Assembly: GCA_026261815.1 (NCBI GenBank)
Contig: JAMPIT010000417.1
Location: 5,737,501 to 5,801,500 of the forward strand
DNA: 64,000 nucleotides
From: Monarcha castaneiventris obscurior
Lineage: Eukaryota > Chordata > Aves > Passeriformes > Monarchidae
Direction of reading: 5' to 3'
Shown: piece after piece, positions 35,051-47,900 of the stretch
How positions within the stretch are numbered: the stretch's first letter is position 1
Layout: every line of letters begins with the position of its first letter
Made by a program: the position numbers and the translations under genes
Notes under the pieces: model-generated
Database searches by the model: none
What the model saw: the letters and a program-made list of their open reading frames with translations, nothing else
Told to the model about the DNA's origin: nothing

Positions 35051-38000
35051 GTACGGGACCTCCCCTTCCCTTCCTTCCCTCCCCTCCCGCCGGCACGGGC
35101 CCCGCCGCGCTTCCGCCTCTCGGGTGCCGGTGGCCCCGGCCTTGCCGATAGTGTTATCGGTTACCCCGTGCTGCTCGGGGGTGGTCCCGGTACGGCGGGA
35201 GGGGCGGTGTCCTGGAGGGAAGTCCGGCGGCCTCGCCATCGCTGCGGGCTCCTCCTGGTGCTGAGGCTGCGCCTGTGCCCGTGGGGGGAAGGGGAGGCTT
35301 CCCACTTGTCCGTGAGCTGGCCAAGGGCTCTTGGCCTTTGCTGCGGGCTGAGGCGGGGGAGCGCCACTGTCTTGTGTCCCGCTTACCCCGGCTCACCTCC
35401 CTGCCGCTCCCCTTCCCTGCTCGGGGAGCTGTGTGTTGTTGCATCCTCCCTGCCTGCGAGCTCTTTACTGGCAGCTGGACGAAACTCTGACCACGCCGGT
35501 CTGTATTCTGGCTTGTCCCTAGGCTGTGTGCAGGTAAATAAAGAAAGCCCGGCTCTGCTATAAGCCTTGAGGAGCAGTGAAGTGCGCATTAGCAGACTTG
35601 GAGAGGAGTTTTTGTAGTCTTGGAGAGGACAGGGATAAATGAGAGTTAATGTTGAGCTGGTAACTACACCTGTAAGTGTTGAGAACTTAATTCAAGTTAA
35701 AAAAAACCAAAGTGTTCTTCCATTCCCCGTTCCTCACAAGCAGAAGATGCTTGGTACTTGAACTACTTTGTTTTTTAAGGACAAAGCTCTTGCAGACAAC
35801 TTTAGGAAGCAAGCAGCATTAGCCAATCAACAGGGCCCACTGTTCCAGCTAGGAAGGAGAGACGCATGTCTTTAAGCTGGTTACACTTGAGCTGCTCAGT
35901 ATTAGTTGAGGATACCAGTGAAGTTGTACTTGATTTAAATAGATGTGGTTCCTCTTAATTCCAGTACACAGTTCTACAGAAAGCTTGTCCCTTACTGGAA
36001 AAGGCAGAGGGCAAGTAAGTAACTACTACTAAGAAGGTTGTGGTGGATCTGGTGATAAAAGCAAGTATCAAATACCAATACTGATACTGTCATGAGATTT
36101 TTACATCCAGCACAAACTCAAATATGGTTGAAACTTTTCATATAAACCAAAGTGTTTCTAGATGGTGATGATACTGTAACTATACTTAGCGGGCTGCTCA
36201 CTTTTTCTGCAGTAGGAGGGATGTACACACTGGATTGTGTTCAAATGTGGAAGACAGAAAAATCAGTAACTTATTTTAATCCCTCTGAGATCTTGTTATG
36301 CAAGTAAAAAGGTTCCTTCTGTTCATCCTGTCCTACAGCTGTTGTGGGCAAACAGTGCCAGTTATGACTCCTCAGAATTAGTGTAGCATAATCATGGTGC
36401 TCTCTGAAGTGAAATCTGTCTGAGCAGTTCTATGAAGGTGAAAATTGTGTTAGTGTTTAGAAGTGGTTCAGTACTTGGAGGCTGACTTTTCCCTTTGGCA
36501 GTTCCTAGTTCCATAACTGCCTTTTATTCTGTAGGTTGCCAGTATCTTAATCACATAATCAGGGAGAAATGGCTCTTTCTGATGTAGTTCTGATGCAAAT
36601 TCCATGTCTTCTGCGGGTGGGAGAGCATTGATTTAGGGGCTTTTGGTACAACTGAGATCAGAGACTGCTTTTAAGGTAGAGACAGAAATGCTTTATAAGA
36701 AACTTTGTATATTTTTCAGCTCTGTGGAGTCCAAATTAAAATGAATGGATCATAATGGCCCTTCTGTTACTGGGCTGTGGAATAATCAGCTGATTTACTA
36801 TGTAAAAGAGTGTCATAAATTATGATAATTTTAAAGTGATTCTGGACTTCTAATTCATGTTTAAAACTTGATGTATACTTGGCCTGTTAGTTTCATTTCT
36901 TACTTGCTATATGGTAGAGCTTGGAAAAGCCACTCTAATATTAGGGAAGGTTTAAAATTTTGAAATTTGCTTTTTCAAAGTAGGTAGTAACTAATTGGCA
37001 GTTAATGTTGTAGTTTTAAGTGGAGTTTTAGATTTCAAAGTTTGTTGTTTTAGAAGTGTTTCAATTTAAAACTAACAGTTCAGATACTTCATTTTTACTG
37101 TGCAAACTTTTTGTATGGTGAAGATTGATTTGGTTTTCTGGAAGCTGTTGTTGACTCCTCCCTTATAAGAAGTTGCTCAACTTTTTTATAACGTTTCCCA
37201 TTAAAGTTTAACATTACAAGATCAGGAGCTTGTCTTTCTATCTTGTAGTATTATTGGAACTGTAGCAACCAAAGGAAGGCAGGTCTGGGAAGGCAAGGAC
37301 TGGTGCACAGGAATAACTTCAAATATGGCTTTAATAGGCCATGATGATAATAGTTTTATAATAATGAAATGATAGAGAATCCCAAAACTGATTTGGCAGT
37401 GCAGCTTCTCTCTTCTTTTTACTCCAAATTTGGGTTCCTGTGCTGAATCAGAATCTGGTAGAAATGTTTATTTTAAAAACTTCTGCTATCCTTGTACTTT
37501 TTTGCCTTGATAAAGAGAACGTTCTTTAATAGGGTTGTTTGTAGAGTTCATCTTTTGGGAGTAATTATGTAAAGTTTTGGATGTGAGTAATGAGTTAGTG
37601 TGGTTGAAGGGTTTATTTGCCTCTTAAACGCTGGTGGAAGTGAAAGTGCGCTCCCATTTCTTTCGGGGTAACAGGCTTGGTGCATAAAGCCCAAGTCGAA
37701 GTGGATGAGCCAGAAGCTCAAGTTGGCTTCTGTTGAACAGGCTCTAAAGGTGCTGAAGTAGTAATGTCTTAGTCTGAGAGTCATCCACCTTGTAAAAATA
37801 GTCAAAACTGAAATTTGCTTGAATTTGGGTTTTCAGTAGTGCTTTACTAATCAAATGGATTGTCAGCTGCAGCTTTGAGTGTTTGATGGAGAGAGGCAAG
37901 GTAACACTGAAGTACTAAGTTTTGCTTGATCTTTAGGCTCAACCTTGTCTCACTTCACAGTTAGAAAAAAGCCACATATGCCTAGCAGAAGATGAGGAAT

Positions 38001-39175
38001 AGCTTTTCCCAGCTAAAAGTAGAGAAAATGGTGTTTCATGAACTGAGCAGTATTTTATATTTAATTAAGTTTGCAGGAAATATGTACATGGCTTTAATTT
38101 ATGTTTCAGGAGTAACTATAGCCTCTACTAATTCTTTCTCTAAATACTCAATCTGGAAAATGTATTATAATTATGTGATGTTTGCAGTTTTGCTTAGCTT
38201 ACCTTCCTCATTATATTGGTCTTGATACTACTGAGCTAGTTTGGTCAACAGTTAGTCAATATACTGGCTTTTCATACTGTGGAGGAAGGATCTTCCTTTT
38301 CTGAACTTAGTGGTTTTTGTTCTTCATAACTCTTCATTTATTCATTGAGTAGTCCACATGCAGTAAAATTAGTTGCCATCCTTAGAGTTGTGCAAAATGA
38401 AATTCCATTTCACTGTATTTTAGCATCCCCCTCCTTCCAGCAATTACTGTATTATGTGAACTCCAGTTTGAAGGAGGCAGCCCTGTTTTTCTGCTATCAC
38501 TTATTAAAAAAACCAAAAGCACTATGTATATCCTGTTCATTGACTTTGTCTCAGTGAAAACCTCTTCTGAAAAAAAAACCCAAAACCAGAAAAGGGGGGG
38601 ATACTCCCTACTTATTTGTGTAGCTAACTACACTCTGTTAGTCACTAGCCTGTGACTAACATAGTTATGATTACTGAAATTAACTTGCACTGTAATTTTT
38701 TTCTTTAGATAAAGGAATTACATTAATAATGGTTATAATTTATTGAGCTTTTTAGCCTTCTGGCTGCTTCCCTCCTGGTTAGCACACCAGGTGCATCTTG
38801 TCTGTTGTATCTAGAAGGATCATAACACCTATTAGGGGGACTGGTGGAAGCAGAGGTGAAAAGAAGTTGTGATTAGAGAGAGTTCCTTCTAACCTCAAAT
38901 GGCCATAATTCTCTCTTATGCTTACACTTTTAGTTGAGGTTGTAGTGGAATGCTTGGGAAAATACAAATCAGAGTATTTCTCTTAACTCTTCTGGTTTTG
39001 TTCTCATCAGAAGAAAAGTGGCTAGATGATAATTCAATGATCAAAGTACTTTTTAGAGATTAAGCATAAATTCTGACTACTTAGGCATCAGAGTATTGTT
39101 TTTTGACGTTTAATAGGCTTTGAGATGTACTCTGCCTTTCTTATGGAATGAATGTGTAACTTTTGCATTTTTCAG
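35051..39175 (+). other. UBN2 intron 1, 4.1 kb
   Basis: The first 400 bp are still CpG island; the rest is AT-rich. No exon, repeat family or RNA gene was recognised. The open frame of exon 1 continues to 35563 but this is intronic GC-rich sequence. It ends in TTTGCATTTTTCAG at 39175. Confidence 0.75.
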
Positions 39176-39268
39176 AAGAAATCGGTTCATTTAGAGGATC
39201 CATTTAATGATGAGCAACGTGAGCGACATGAAGTAGAAATGCTTGCCAAGAAGTTCGAGGCAAAATAC
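39176..39268 (+). CDS. UBN2: UBN2 coding exon 2 ([10 protein letters not shown]...KFEAKY)
   Basis: This 93-nt exon encodes residues 142-172, [20 protein letters not shown] through [11 protein letters not shown]. The donor is GTGAGT at 39269. Both ends are phase 0. The [21 protein letters not shown] pattern is shared with the human protein. Confidence 0.95.
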
Positions 39269-42200
39269 GTGAGTTACTGCACTTTGTAAAATATACCAAT
39301 ATTTAGTAGTGATAACAGACAGTGCTGGTTTTTTTTTTTTCCTGAATAAGGTTGCTAATGTAGCGTCAAATGATTTCTGTACATTTCAGAGATGACTGTC
39401 TCACTGTATTTCATTTAAGTACCTTGAAGCTGCCACAAGCTTATCAGACAAGTCAGCTAAATAGATTTGTCTATAGATGTTATAGCTTGTGAAGCTATTC
39501 TTGGAAGAGCTTCCTATATAAATACAACTTGGTAGTAGGTGCGGGTCAATAGTCATGCTCTACGCTGTGCTGGAGGAAAGAATTTGTATGTAATGCTGTT
39601 GTGCACTATTGAACAGCTCTTCTCTTTGGGCTAAATACTGATGAATCTTGATGAATTCCTGACTAGTTTGGAATGTTTCCATAGGAAGTTATTTGTTAAA
39701 TAGTAAGACATTGTTCGATGAATGTCTTGTAGCTGCCAGCCGCCTAAAGATACTCTACTGGCTCCTGAAAATGTAGTGTGAGTGACTTGAACAACACTGG
39801 CTAGTAACATTAAGAGGCTTTCACTAGAAAATGAAGGTAGAAATCAGAAAATGTTGACAAAAACCGCACCCAAACAGGTCTTTAAGAATTCGTATGGGTA
39901 GGGTTGGGTGATTAAGTCTGAGCTGGCAATCAGAGCTCATCATCGTGCTGGGGCATGTTGATATTCTGGATTACTAATAGAATGCCTCAATAATAAAGAA
40001 GGGAAACAAGAGCAGTCATTTGTATCTTTTGCTGTTAGTGTACATGCTAAAGTCTTTTTCGTCTGATTTATCTGGATTTTTTTTCTCTGGCAGATTTTTC
40101 TAAGTGCCCAGTCTATATATTCTGTAGATGTAATTACTATTTCAAGGCATGTTAGCTGTGATACATAACAAAATTAACCCTTAAACTGAAAAGAATCATT
40201 CTTCAATACTAATTGAGAAGGCTGTTCCAAAATGCTGTTTGCCTTTAATTTCAATGATAAATAATTTTTTGAATGTGAGAGAAAACTTTTTCTACCGTAC
40301 TTTTTTAGAAAACTCATTTCCACTATACAAGTTAAGGATTTTATGTCTGAAACAAGTTGCTTAACTACAGTAGATGAAAGTCAGTGTTAGCATGTAAAGC
40401 AATATATGTAGGAGGGAGTGGTAGTGGAAGTAATCGAATTTTACATATACGTTTATGTGTACATCAAAGATGAACATGTACATTTATGGACAAAACATGT
40501 TATTAGACTTAAGAGTTCAATGTTCAGTAGTCACAGAAAGGGGCAAATGGATGCTTTTAACCAGTAGAAAGCAGCAAGTAACAAAAAGTTACAATTTTCA
40601 ACAGTTTGAATTCATGGTGCAGTTGCATCTTCATTACTACTTGCGCTTCTGATTCCTTCCCTTTCATTCTCTGACTTGCCTTTTGTCCCTTCCATCCCCA
40701 TGAAAGGGAATATTTTCTATATAAAGAACCACATACTAGGTTAGAGCCACTAAGCATGAAGGGTGATGAGGGATTAAGATTCCTTGTGTTAGATACTCTG
40801 TGTTTTTTCCAGTGTAAGAGCCATCAGTCTCTACTTGCCATCCATGCTCAGAGGAATTGCATCTCTGTACACTGACCCAGTACAATTGCTCGTGTTCTGA
40901 CAGCATCCAGCCATCTTCTGCCTCTTGTGGTGAGACATTCACTCCTTGGCTTCAGCTGGAGCTGCAACATGTAGTAGATGCCCATTCTCAAGTGAGCAAG
41001 TGGCTGCAGGATGCTCTTGTTAGCTGGAGTTACACCATAACACTCCTTAACAGTGCTTTAGTGTAAAGAGTAATCATGGGTTATATGAGAAAAAAATAGA
41101 GCGGTTTTTTTCAGGTGTGTAGGAAGTACTATATCCTCCTTTAATTAATTAGGTATTACTTATCTAAGATATCTGTTTACAATGGAGTCAAACAATGTTT
41201 TTAATCATGACATGTGGCAGTACTTCTGGAAAATGTATGAAGAGCAGTCTGCCTTGAAAACTTTTTACTTCTTTTCAGATAAATTCCTGTACTCGTAACC
41301 AAATTACTACACTATTTGATATATTTTGTTAAGAAAAGCCTATGAATAAGTGCATTTTTGTAAAACAAGATGCATAACATACCATTTGTTTACTTGATTT
41401 TTCAGAGCTTTCTTGTAATTGCTGCGCATACTGAACACCAGCATAAAAAATCTGCTCTGAAGGGTTCCCATTTTCATTGCTTTCATTGCTATTATTCTCT
41501 AGATAAAATCAAACGCTGTTGTGAGCACATGATACTGAACCTTGGAAAATACTGTACATATGTAAGAATTTTTCTTGGATCAAAATGAAGGTTCATCTAA
41601 GGGATGGTAGCATAGTCTGACACTAATGGAATATCATACTTGAAAGTATACCAGAGCAAGTGTGCGTTGATATTACTTCACTGTGCCTGTCTGGCAGTCT
41701 GTGTTGTGTTAATTTCTGTCAAAGCCAAAGGTTACATGTTCAATCTTTTATCGCTTTCTGCCAGAAATCTACCAGATCATGACTGGATTTCTGTGCTCCA
41801 CAGCACTGGAGTACCATGATGACTGTCATACAAAACCACACTTTGTGTTTAAACCTGATGAGTTCACATAGTGCTCCACAGTTCCTGTATTGTAAGAAAA
41901 AGAGAAATACTTCCAGTTCTTCTGCACGTTGCATGTGATTTTGATGTTATTGTCTAAATCCAGCCCTTCTGTTCTCCAGCTGTCATGTCTTAACGTTGTT
42001 ATTGTATGGAAGTGGTATTTTTTACACTTAAACATCCTTGTTGGCTTACTGTTCCCTTTTTTGTTCTAATTTCTTTTTTTAAATTAAATGATATTAATGG
42101 TATGATGCCCTGATTTGTCAGTGTTAGAATGATGACTTCTGGTTTGGTTCTCTGGTTTTTTTGGGTTTTTTTTAATAAGTCCTAACTCATACTTATTGGA

Positions 42201-44880
42201 CCATTATTGATTAAGCAAATGTCAGAACTGTGTGTATTTTTTTTGGCTTTTTGCTTAGGTTGTACTTACTTTGTGTGGATTACCTTGCTGTATTGATAGT
42301 GAATTCAACTGCCTATTCATCATATGAAATTCAGAGCAACTGTGAGGTCTTTCAGTGATTCTTCAGTTGTCTTTTTCCTTTACTTTCCTCAGTAAATTGT
42401 CATCTTAGACCCCTTCCCTTCCCCAACTCTATACCTGCTCTGTTACTTCTAAAGGTGAATGTATGCATATACCATAGTCATTTTACTGATCACTTTCTTT
42501 TCCAAAATGAGATACCTATTCTTACCCTTTCTTTCCTAGCTGTGTATCAGGCATCAATTTAAGTGGACCTTCCTTATCACATGACAGTTTCTTGTCTCTG
42601 AAGATCTTTGGACCTTTTTTAAAGTAGTTGAAATAGTTTCTTCTACTAACATTCCTTCCTGCTTTGTGTATTCTTGTACCTGCTGGTTCTGTTGTTTGTA
42701 GCTTTTATTAATTTATCCAGTATAAAGACTTGGTTTACTGGTTTCTGGATTCTGCTGGGACCCTTCTAAGATTATTCTTCAGGTATTGGCATTGTGTTTG
42801 CCACCCACCTTTTAGTCCTGTTGGGCAAAGCTTGTTCAAACCCAATGTTACATGACACAGTTAATATCTTGAAGTCATCTTTGGATTTTTAAATACTTGC
42901 ATGAGTGGTATTTGCAGCTTCAGGAGCTAGACACCTTGATTTGTTCTAGTACTTATATTCTGGGACAAAAAGATTGGAGGAAAGGTGCAGTGGTAAAAGT
43001 TCCCTGAAGTGCTGCATAGTGGATGCTGACACAGATAATCCCTTCATTCTTCTGCTGTAGTCTTGCATCCTTAACATCTTGATCATATGAACACTCAACA
43101 TAGTTCTTTAAACATAACTGGTTAGAGCCAGGCCTGAAGGAAAATCTCTTAATTATACACACAGTGGTTCAGATATTTTCATATGTCTGAATACAGGTAC
43201 TATTTTAAGACTGCTTTTGTTCATTCAGCTATTACAAGACGTTTTTGTTGTTGTTACTACCTTTGTTCCATATCTGGTTTTCTGACTATCAGACATTTAG
43301 AATGTATTGGAAATGTAAAACTTTTTTTATTGCCCTTGTATTATACTGAAATCATAGAATCATAGGATAACCATTGCTGCAAAAATATTTTAGACTTGTA
43401 AACAAGGATATTGATGGTTACTGGCAAGATATGTAGTACAGAGATGGATTGCATTGCGCATCAGTGAGATCAGTATAGGTGAAGTATGGTTTATGAAGTA
43501 TTCTTAGCCTGCTGGCACCTAAGTCAGAATCATGAATTATATAAGCTTTTGCACTGGAATTTAATCAGACTTTTAAAGTGCTGCCTTTTTCTAACTTTTT
43601 TTTTCCTCTCTCATCCATCTCATGCAAACTGGTTTTTTTTTTTTAAGTACTGCATGTTTTGGAAATGTGCAGTCATTCAGATGTTTTTCCGGATGAGTGA
43701 CTGTAGGAGTTGATAGGACTGATAGGAATACTTAGCTTGGAATGTAGCTTGGAAATGTGAATTAAAAACAGAGCTCAGTTTTGAGGTTTTTCTCCAAGGA
43801 CTATTGCATTTGTTTATTTAAGTATATGTGAGAGATTCCTGTTTGCTTGCAAGAGCACTTGCTTTACTTTGTTATAAACTTGCATTTTCTCAAAATGTTG
43901 ATAAAATGGAGGTGCTCAGATGCTTACACTACTCATAAAAGAGCAAGGGTGAAAGCACCTTTGAACAACGTCTGCATTCTCACAGTAACAAGTGCACTGT
44001 GATATTTGGATGTCACAGCTAGAAAGACTCACTTGCTCTCAGAATGCTCAGAGCTGTAGGGTGCAGGCAGAGAAGTTTGCAGGCCAGGAGCAAGTCTTGA
44101 ATTCATGGAAGTTACCGTTTTAATGAGGGCAGTGCTTTTTTGAGAATTTTATTTTTTAAGACTTTTATTGATGATTTTGACAATATATGTGAGTTAGAAA
44201 ACTAGGCCTTAGATCCTAAGAAGATTTTTGTGTAACTTTAGGTTTCCTGATTATTTGAGCTGGCTGTGAGTCTTTACGTGACTTAATGAATTTTCCTCAA
44301 AAAAAAATACTTAGAGATTAATTTTACTGTCTCCTGGAGGTAAGTGAACCCATCCATAGTTTGTGACGCAGCTTCTGGCTTTAATTCTCAAGTAACATTT
44401 TATGTTTTAAAACTCAACTTTTTATGTGCTATAGAGAATTAACCCGTCTTGTGTAGGCAAACACTTTACTGAATGCTGGGCTATCAGTATTGTCCCTTGT
44501 AATGACTCTGTAACGTACTGAAAAACTTAACACTTTCTAAATTATCCCAGCCCTTCTATCACTAGCGCTCCAATCATGATGCTTTAAAACCATAGGACAG
44601 GGAAACATCTCTAAACAGGAAATGCGAGGAAGATCTTGGTCTTGCAGAAAAAGGTAGCTAGTGGCTGCCTTTCAGGGCTGATTCTGGTGAGGCATGTTTG
44701 CCACAATGCATCCTCACGTGGAAGTTTTCATTAGTCATCTAGATCATCTTCAAGGAAGCATTCAAGAAAGCAAAACTGCTAATTCCTTGGGTGGCTGTTC
44801 CTCCAATGCCTTATGCTTTATAGGTTTTAGTACATTGCTTCCATGTTTTCTAAGTGATGGAACACTTGCTTGGTTTTCAG
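39269..44880 (+). other. UBN2 intron 2, 5.6 kb
   Basis: This is AT-rich sequence. A short sequence ATCATAGAATCATAGG at 43351-43366 looks like the terminal repeat of a CR1 element, without a recognisable body. No exon or RNA gene was seen. Confidence 0.7.
43351..43366 (-). repeat. CR1 3'-terminal repeat remnant
   Basis: Two copies of the ATCATAGA-type unit characteristic of CR1 3' ends (reverse complement of TCTATGAT) are present. No adjoining CR1 body is recognised, so this is either a very short 5'-truncated insertion or chance. Confidence 0.45.
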
Positions 44881-44982
44881 GGTGGGAAGCCGCATAAGCA
44901 TCGGAAAGATCGCCTGCAGGATCTAATCGATATCGGTTATGGCTACGATGAAACGGACCCTTTCATTGATAACTCTGAAGCG
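44881..44982 (+). CDS. UBN2: UBN2 coding exon 3, start of HRD domain
   Basis: This 102-nt exon encodes residues 173-206, [20 protein letters not shown] through [14 protein letters not shown]. The acceptor is GGTTTTCAG and the donor is GTAAGT at 44983. The DPFIDNSE motif (Phe 200, Asp 202, Glu 205) is the core signature of the Hpc2-related domain, which contacts H3.3 in ubinucleins. Both ends are phase 0. Confidence 0.96.
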
Positions 44983-47900
44983 GTAAGTAAGCCTCATCAA
45001 AGCAGCAAGAAATCATGAGACAGTGCTTTATCTTTTCAACAGACAAGAAAGGTAAGGGAAAATAACCTTGTACCTGTCTATAACTGATGTGAATACAAAG
45101 GGCATACCACTTTGGGAGACCAATGAATTACTGTATATGTAGTCTTATTCAAGATATTATGCACTGAAGAATTAAGAAAGCCATTCCTAGATCAAATAAT
45201 TTTCCAGCTTTAGAAATTAAAGTATTTTTATTTGTGTGCTTCAGTTACTGTTGACTGAAATGACGCTGTCTCTGTTTAGTTTCTTGTACTAGCTCTCTGG
45301 ATTATTAGTGGGTTGCTGGCATTAGATTTCCTGCATTAGATCAGTAAGCTATTCTCCTCTTAAGAACCAGTAAGAATAGCATGGTTACTCTAAACATTGA
45401 CTGAATGTCTGAAAAATTTGAGACAAAACAGGTTAAATAGCAGGATATTACTGCTTACTTTATCTGAATATTTTTCAGAAATGAAAACGCATCTTGAGGT
45501 AAAAGAAAAACATACTAGTTTGGTGCAGGCAGTATCAGGGATATCAGAAGGTTTATAAGAGGGCATTTGAAGATCTCTTAGAGGTAATATATGAAATTAT
45601 GAAAATGAGGAAAAAGCTTAGAAAAAAGATGATCTAAAAGCTCAGAAACCTCCTATAATTCTTCCTTATTAAGTGTCAGAAAGAAGTAGGTTTACAGTTT
45701 AGTCAAGTAAGAAAAAAAACCCCCACAAATAAGAGCTGTCACTTGCTAGCCTTGAGTTTCCCCCAGTGCTGAGTGACACTGGACAAAGCAGCAATGATCT
45801 GCTGTGAGGAGGAGGGAGCTAGAATTCTGAGTGGGAGAGGAAAGATGATGAAAAGGAGCTGTGAGAAAAGAGTAAGAAAAGCACATAAGTGCATTGCTTA
45901 GCATATGTTATGTCAAGTCTCCATTTAAATTCTAAAACTTTACAGTAAAGAGCTGTAAATTAAGCTGTGAGCTTTCTAGCATGTAGATGTTGCAATGAGT
46001 GATCCTATGGACCTGTGGTGAGGTGCACAGAAAGTGTCTGCAGAGCTGATACCTTTTTGAGCAAAAGTTCAGCAGTTAACCACAGGGCATAGCAGGCTGA
46101 GCTCATCTGTGTGCATTGGTAGTTTTTGAAGTAGGTCTGAAATTGTGTGAAGAGAGAGTTTGTTGTAAGGTGCTTATTGTAACTGATAGTAGTTTGTCAT
46201 TTTTCTTGGTCTAGATGAAATTTTACTTGAACCTGCCAATGTTAAACTGTCCTATCATTATCCCACAAGTTTTGGTTGTGCTGCTGGAACAATATTAGGG
46301 TCTAAGCCTGCGTATGTCTTTTCCAAAGGTCAGATTCTGGTCTCCAGTTTGGTAGGAACGGATGTGCTTCTTTTCTGCTGAGAAACCACTTGAGCCTATA
46401 GGTTTATCTGATTTCTAATTGTTGCTTAAGTTCATCATCTTAGCTTTTGAAACTTTGATACTCAACCCAAATTCTGGCTTGGTTTTCCTGAATTTACTGT
46501 GACCTATCACAGATTTGATAGGAGATTTGGAACACTTGAGTACTCATAGCACAGGTTTCTGTCAAAGTACCAGTCTGGTGTATTAATATTTAGCATACTG
46601 TACCTCCTTCCAGCACTGGTAGTGCTACCAGCAGCAGATCTGGTAGATTTGCAGGAGCATTTACTTCTTTCTCTGGCCAGAGTCCTTGCAAAATGTACAA
46701 AAGGCAGTTGTTAGAGGACCAGATGGTTGCATCATGTGCTAGCTGTGGAAGCTATTGGAGAGAATGGTGTATTCTCTAAAGATTGCTCTCCTCAACAAAT
46801 CATTATGCCTTGTGCCCGTGTTACAAACACGGACTAGTGAGACACCATCTCTGTTTTGCTTTTATCCCCATTTTTATATAGAAAACAAGAAAAAAAATAG
46901 CGTGCCAACTGCAGTCCAAGTTGCTGTTGTAGAGCTTAAGGGTCCTGTAATGTAGGAGTTAAAGTTCAACAAAACCTCTAATTCCATCATTCCATCTTGG
47001 ATACAAGAGAAATGTTCAGAAAGAAAATCTACATGTCTGGTGTGCTCGTCTTCTGCGTGTCCAGCTGTGAAATTGCCATGTACCCTGAGATGTGTCGGAG
47101 CCAAGCCCAGCCTGGACTTACTTCTTTTTAGAAGACACACTTTCTTACACATAAAAAGCTATAATATCCTGGGCACAAATACTTGAAAAGTGAATGAGTG
47201 CCTCTTTAATTGCTCTAGGATTAGCTTGTCTCTATCCCAAAAAAAAAAAAAAAACCCCAGGAAAGCTTCCTCAGAATTTTAGTCCTTTTTCTTGTCACAG
47301 TTGTGAAAGAAATACTGAGCTCTTTGGCACTGAAACAGATTTATTCCATAGCTTTAGAGATACTTTCCTTCTAAAAACAGATTTTGAGGTAAATGCATTT
47401 GCAGGCAAGCAGGAAATCTATGTGAGTAGCTATTCTTGGGTTGAGCATTTTGACTGTAGTCAGTGGATTGTGATAATTCCAGTAAAAAAAGCAAATCAAG
47501 ACCATCTTAACTATTGTTTCTAACTCTTCTGTAGGGGTTAGTCTGATGGCAAGTCCTAATCTTTGCTTATCTTAATGGACCTACGCAAAATGTCCATAAC
47601 CTGCAAAGAAAGCTGTCCCTCCTCAGTGTTTCCACTGCTTTGATGTTGAAAATAGGTTTTGCCGTAGTGTAAGCTGCCCAGAACTACATTCTTTGTGGAA
47701 CGGAATTCCTGTAGAATTTTTCACCCATTCTATTTTTCCTGCACGCATGTGTGTGTCCAGTCAGATCAGGCTGATTACTTGCTCTTGTGATGACCTCTGA
47801 TTATTTGGTTGGTTGAATACCTTCCTGGCAATGTAAGCTTTATATAGGCAGAGACTGCAAGGGAACACAGTGCTCTCTGAGCTTTCTGCTATGCAGCACA

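Larger units (their letters stand above)
33950..35420. promoter_or_regulatory. CpG island covering the UBN2 promoter and first exon
   Basis: Composition changes abruptly from AT-rich to very GC-rich with dense CG dinucleotides, then returns to AT-rich sequence by about 35.5 kb. It spans the likely start site, the 5'UTR, exon 1 and the start of intron 1. The limits are by eye. This is the expected promoter type for a broadly expressed chromatin gene. Confidence 0.9.

Noticed and set aside
35051..35563. In-frame extension of UBN2 exon 1
   Set aside because: It reads through a donor site into GC-rich intron; the sequence is not part of known ubinuclein and exon 2 joins correctly at 35050/39176.
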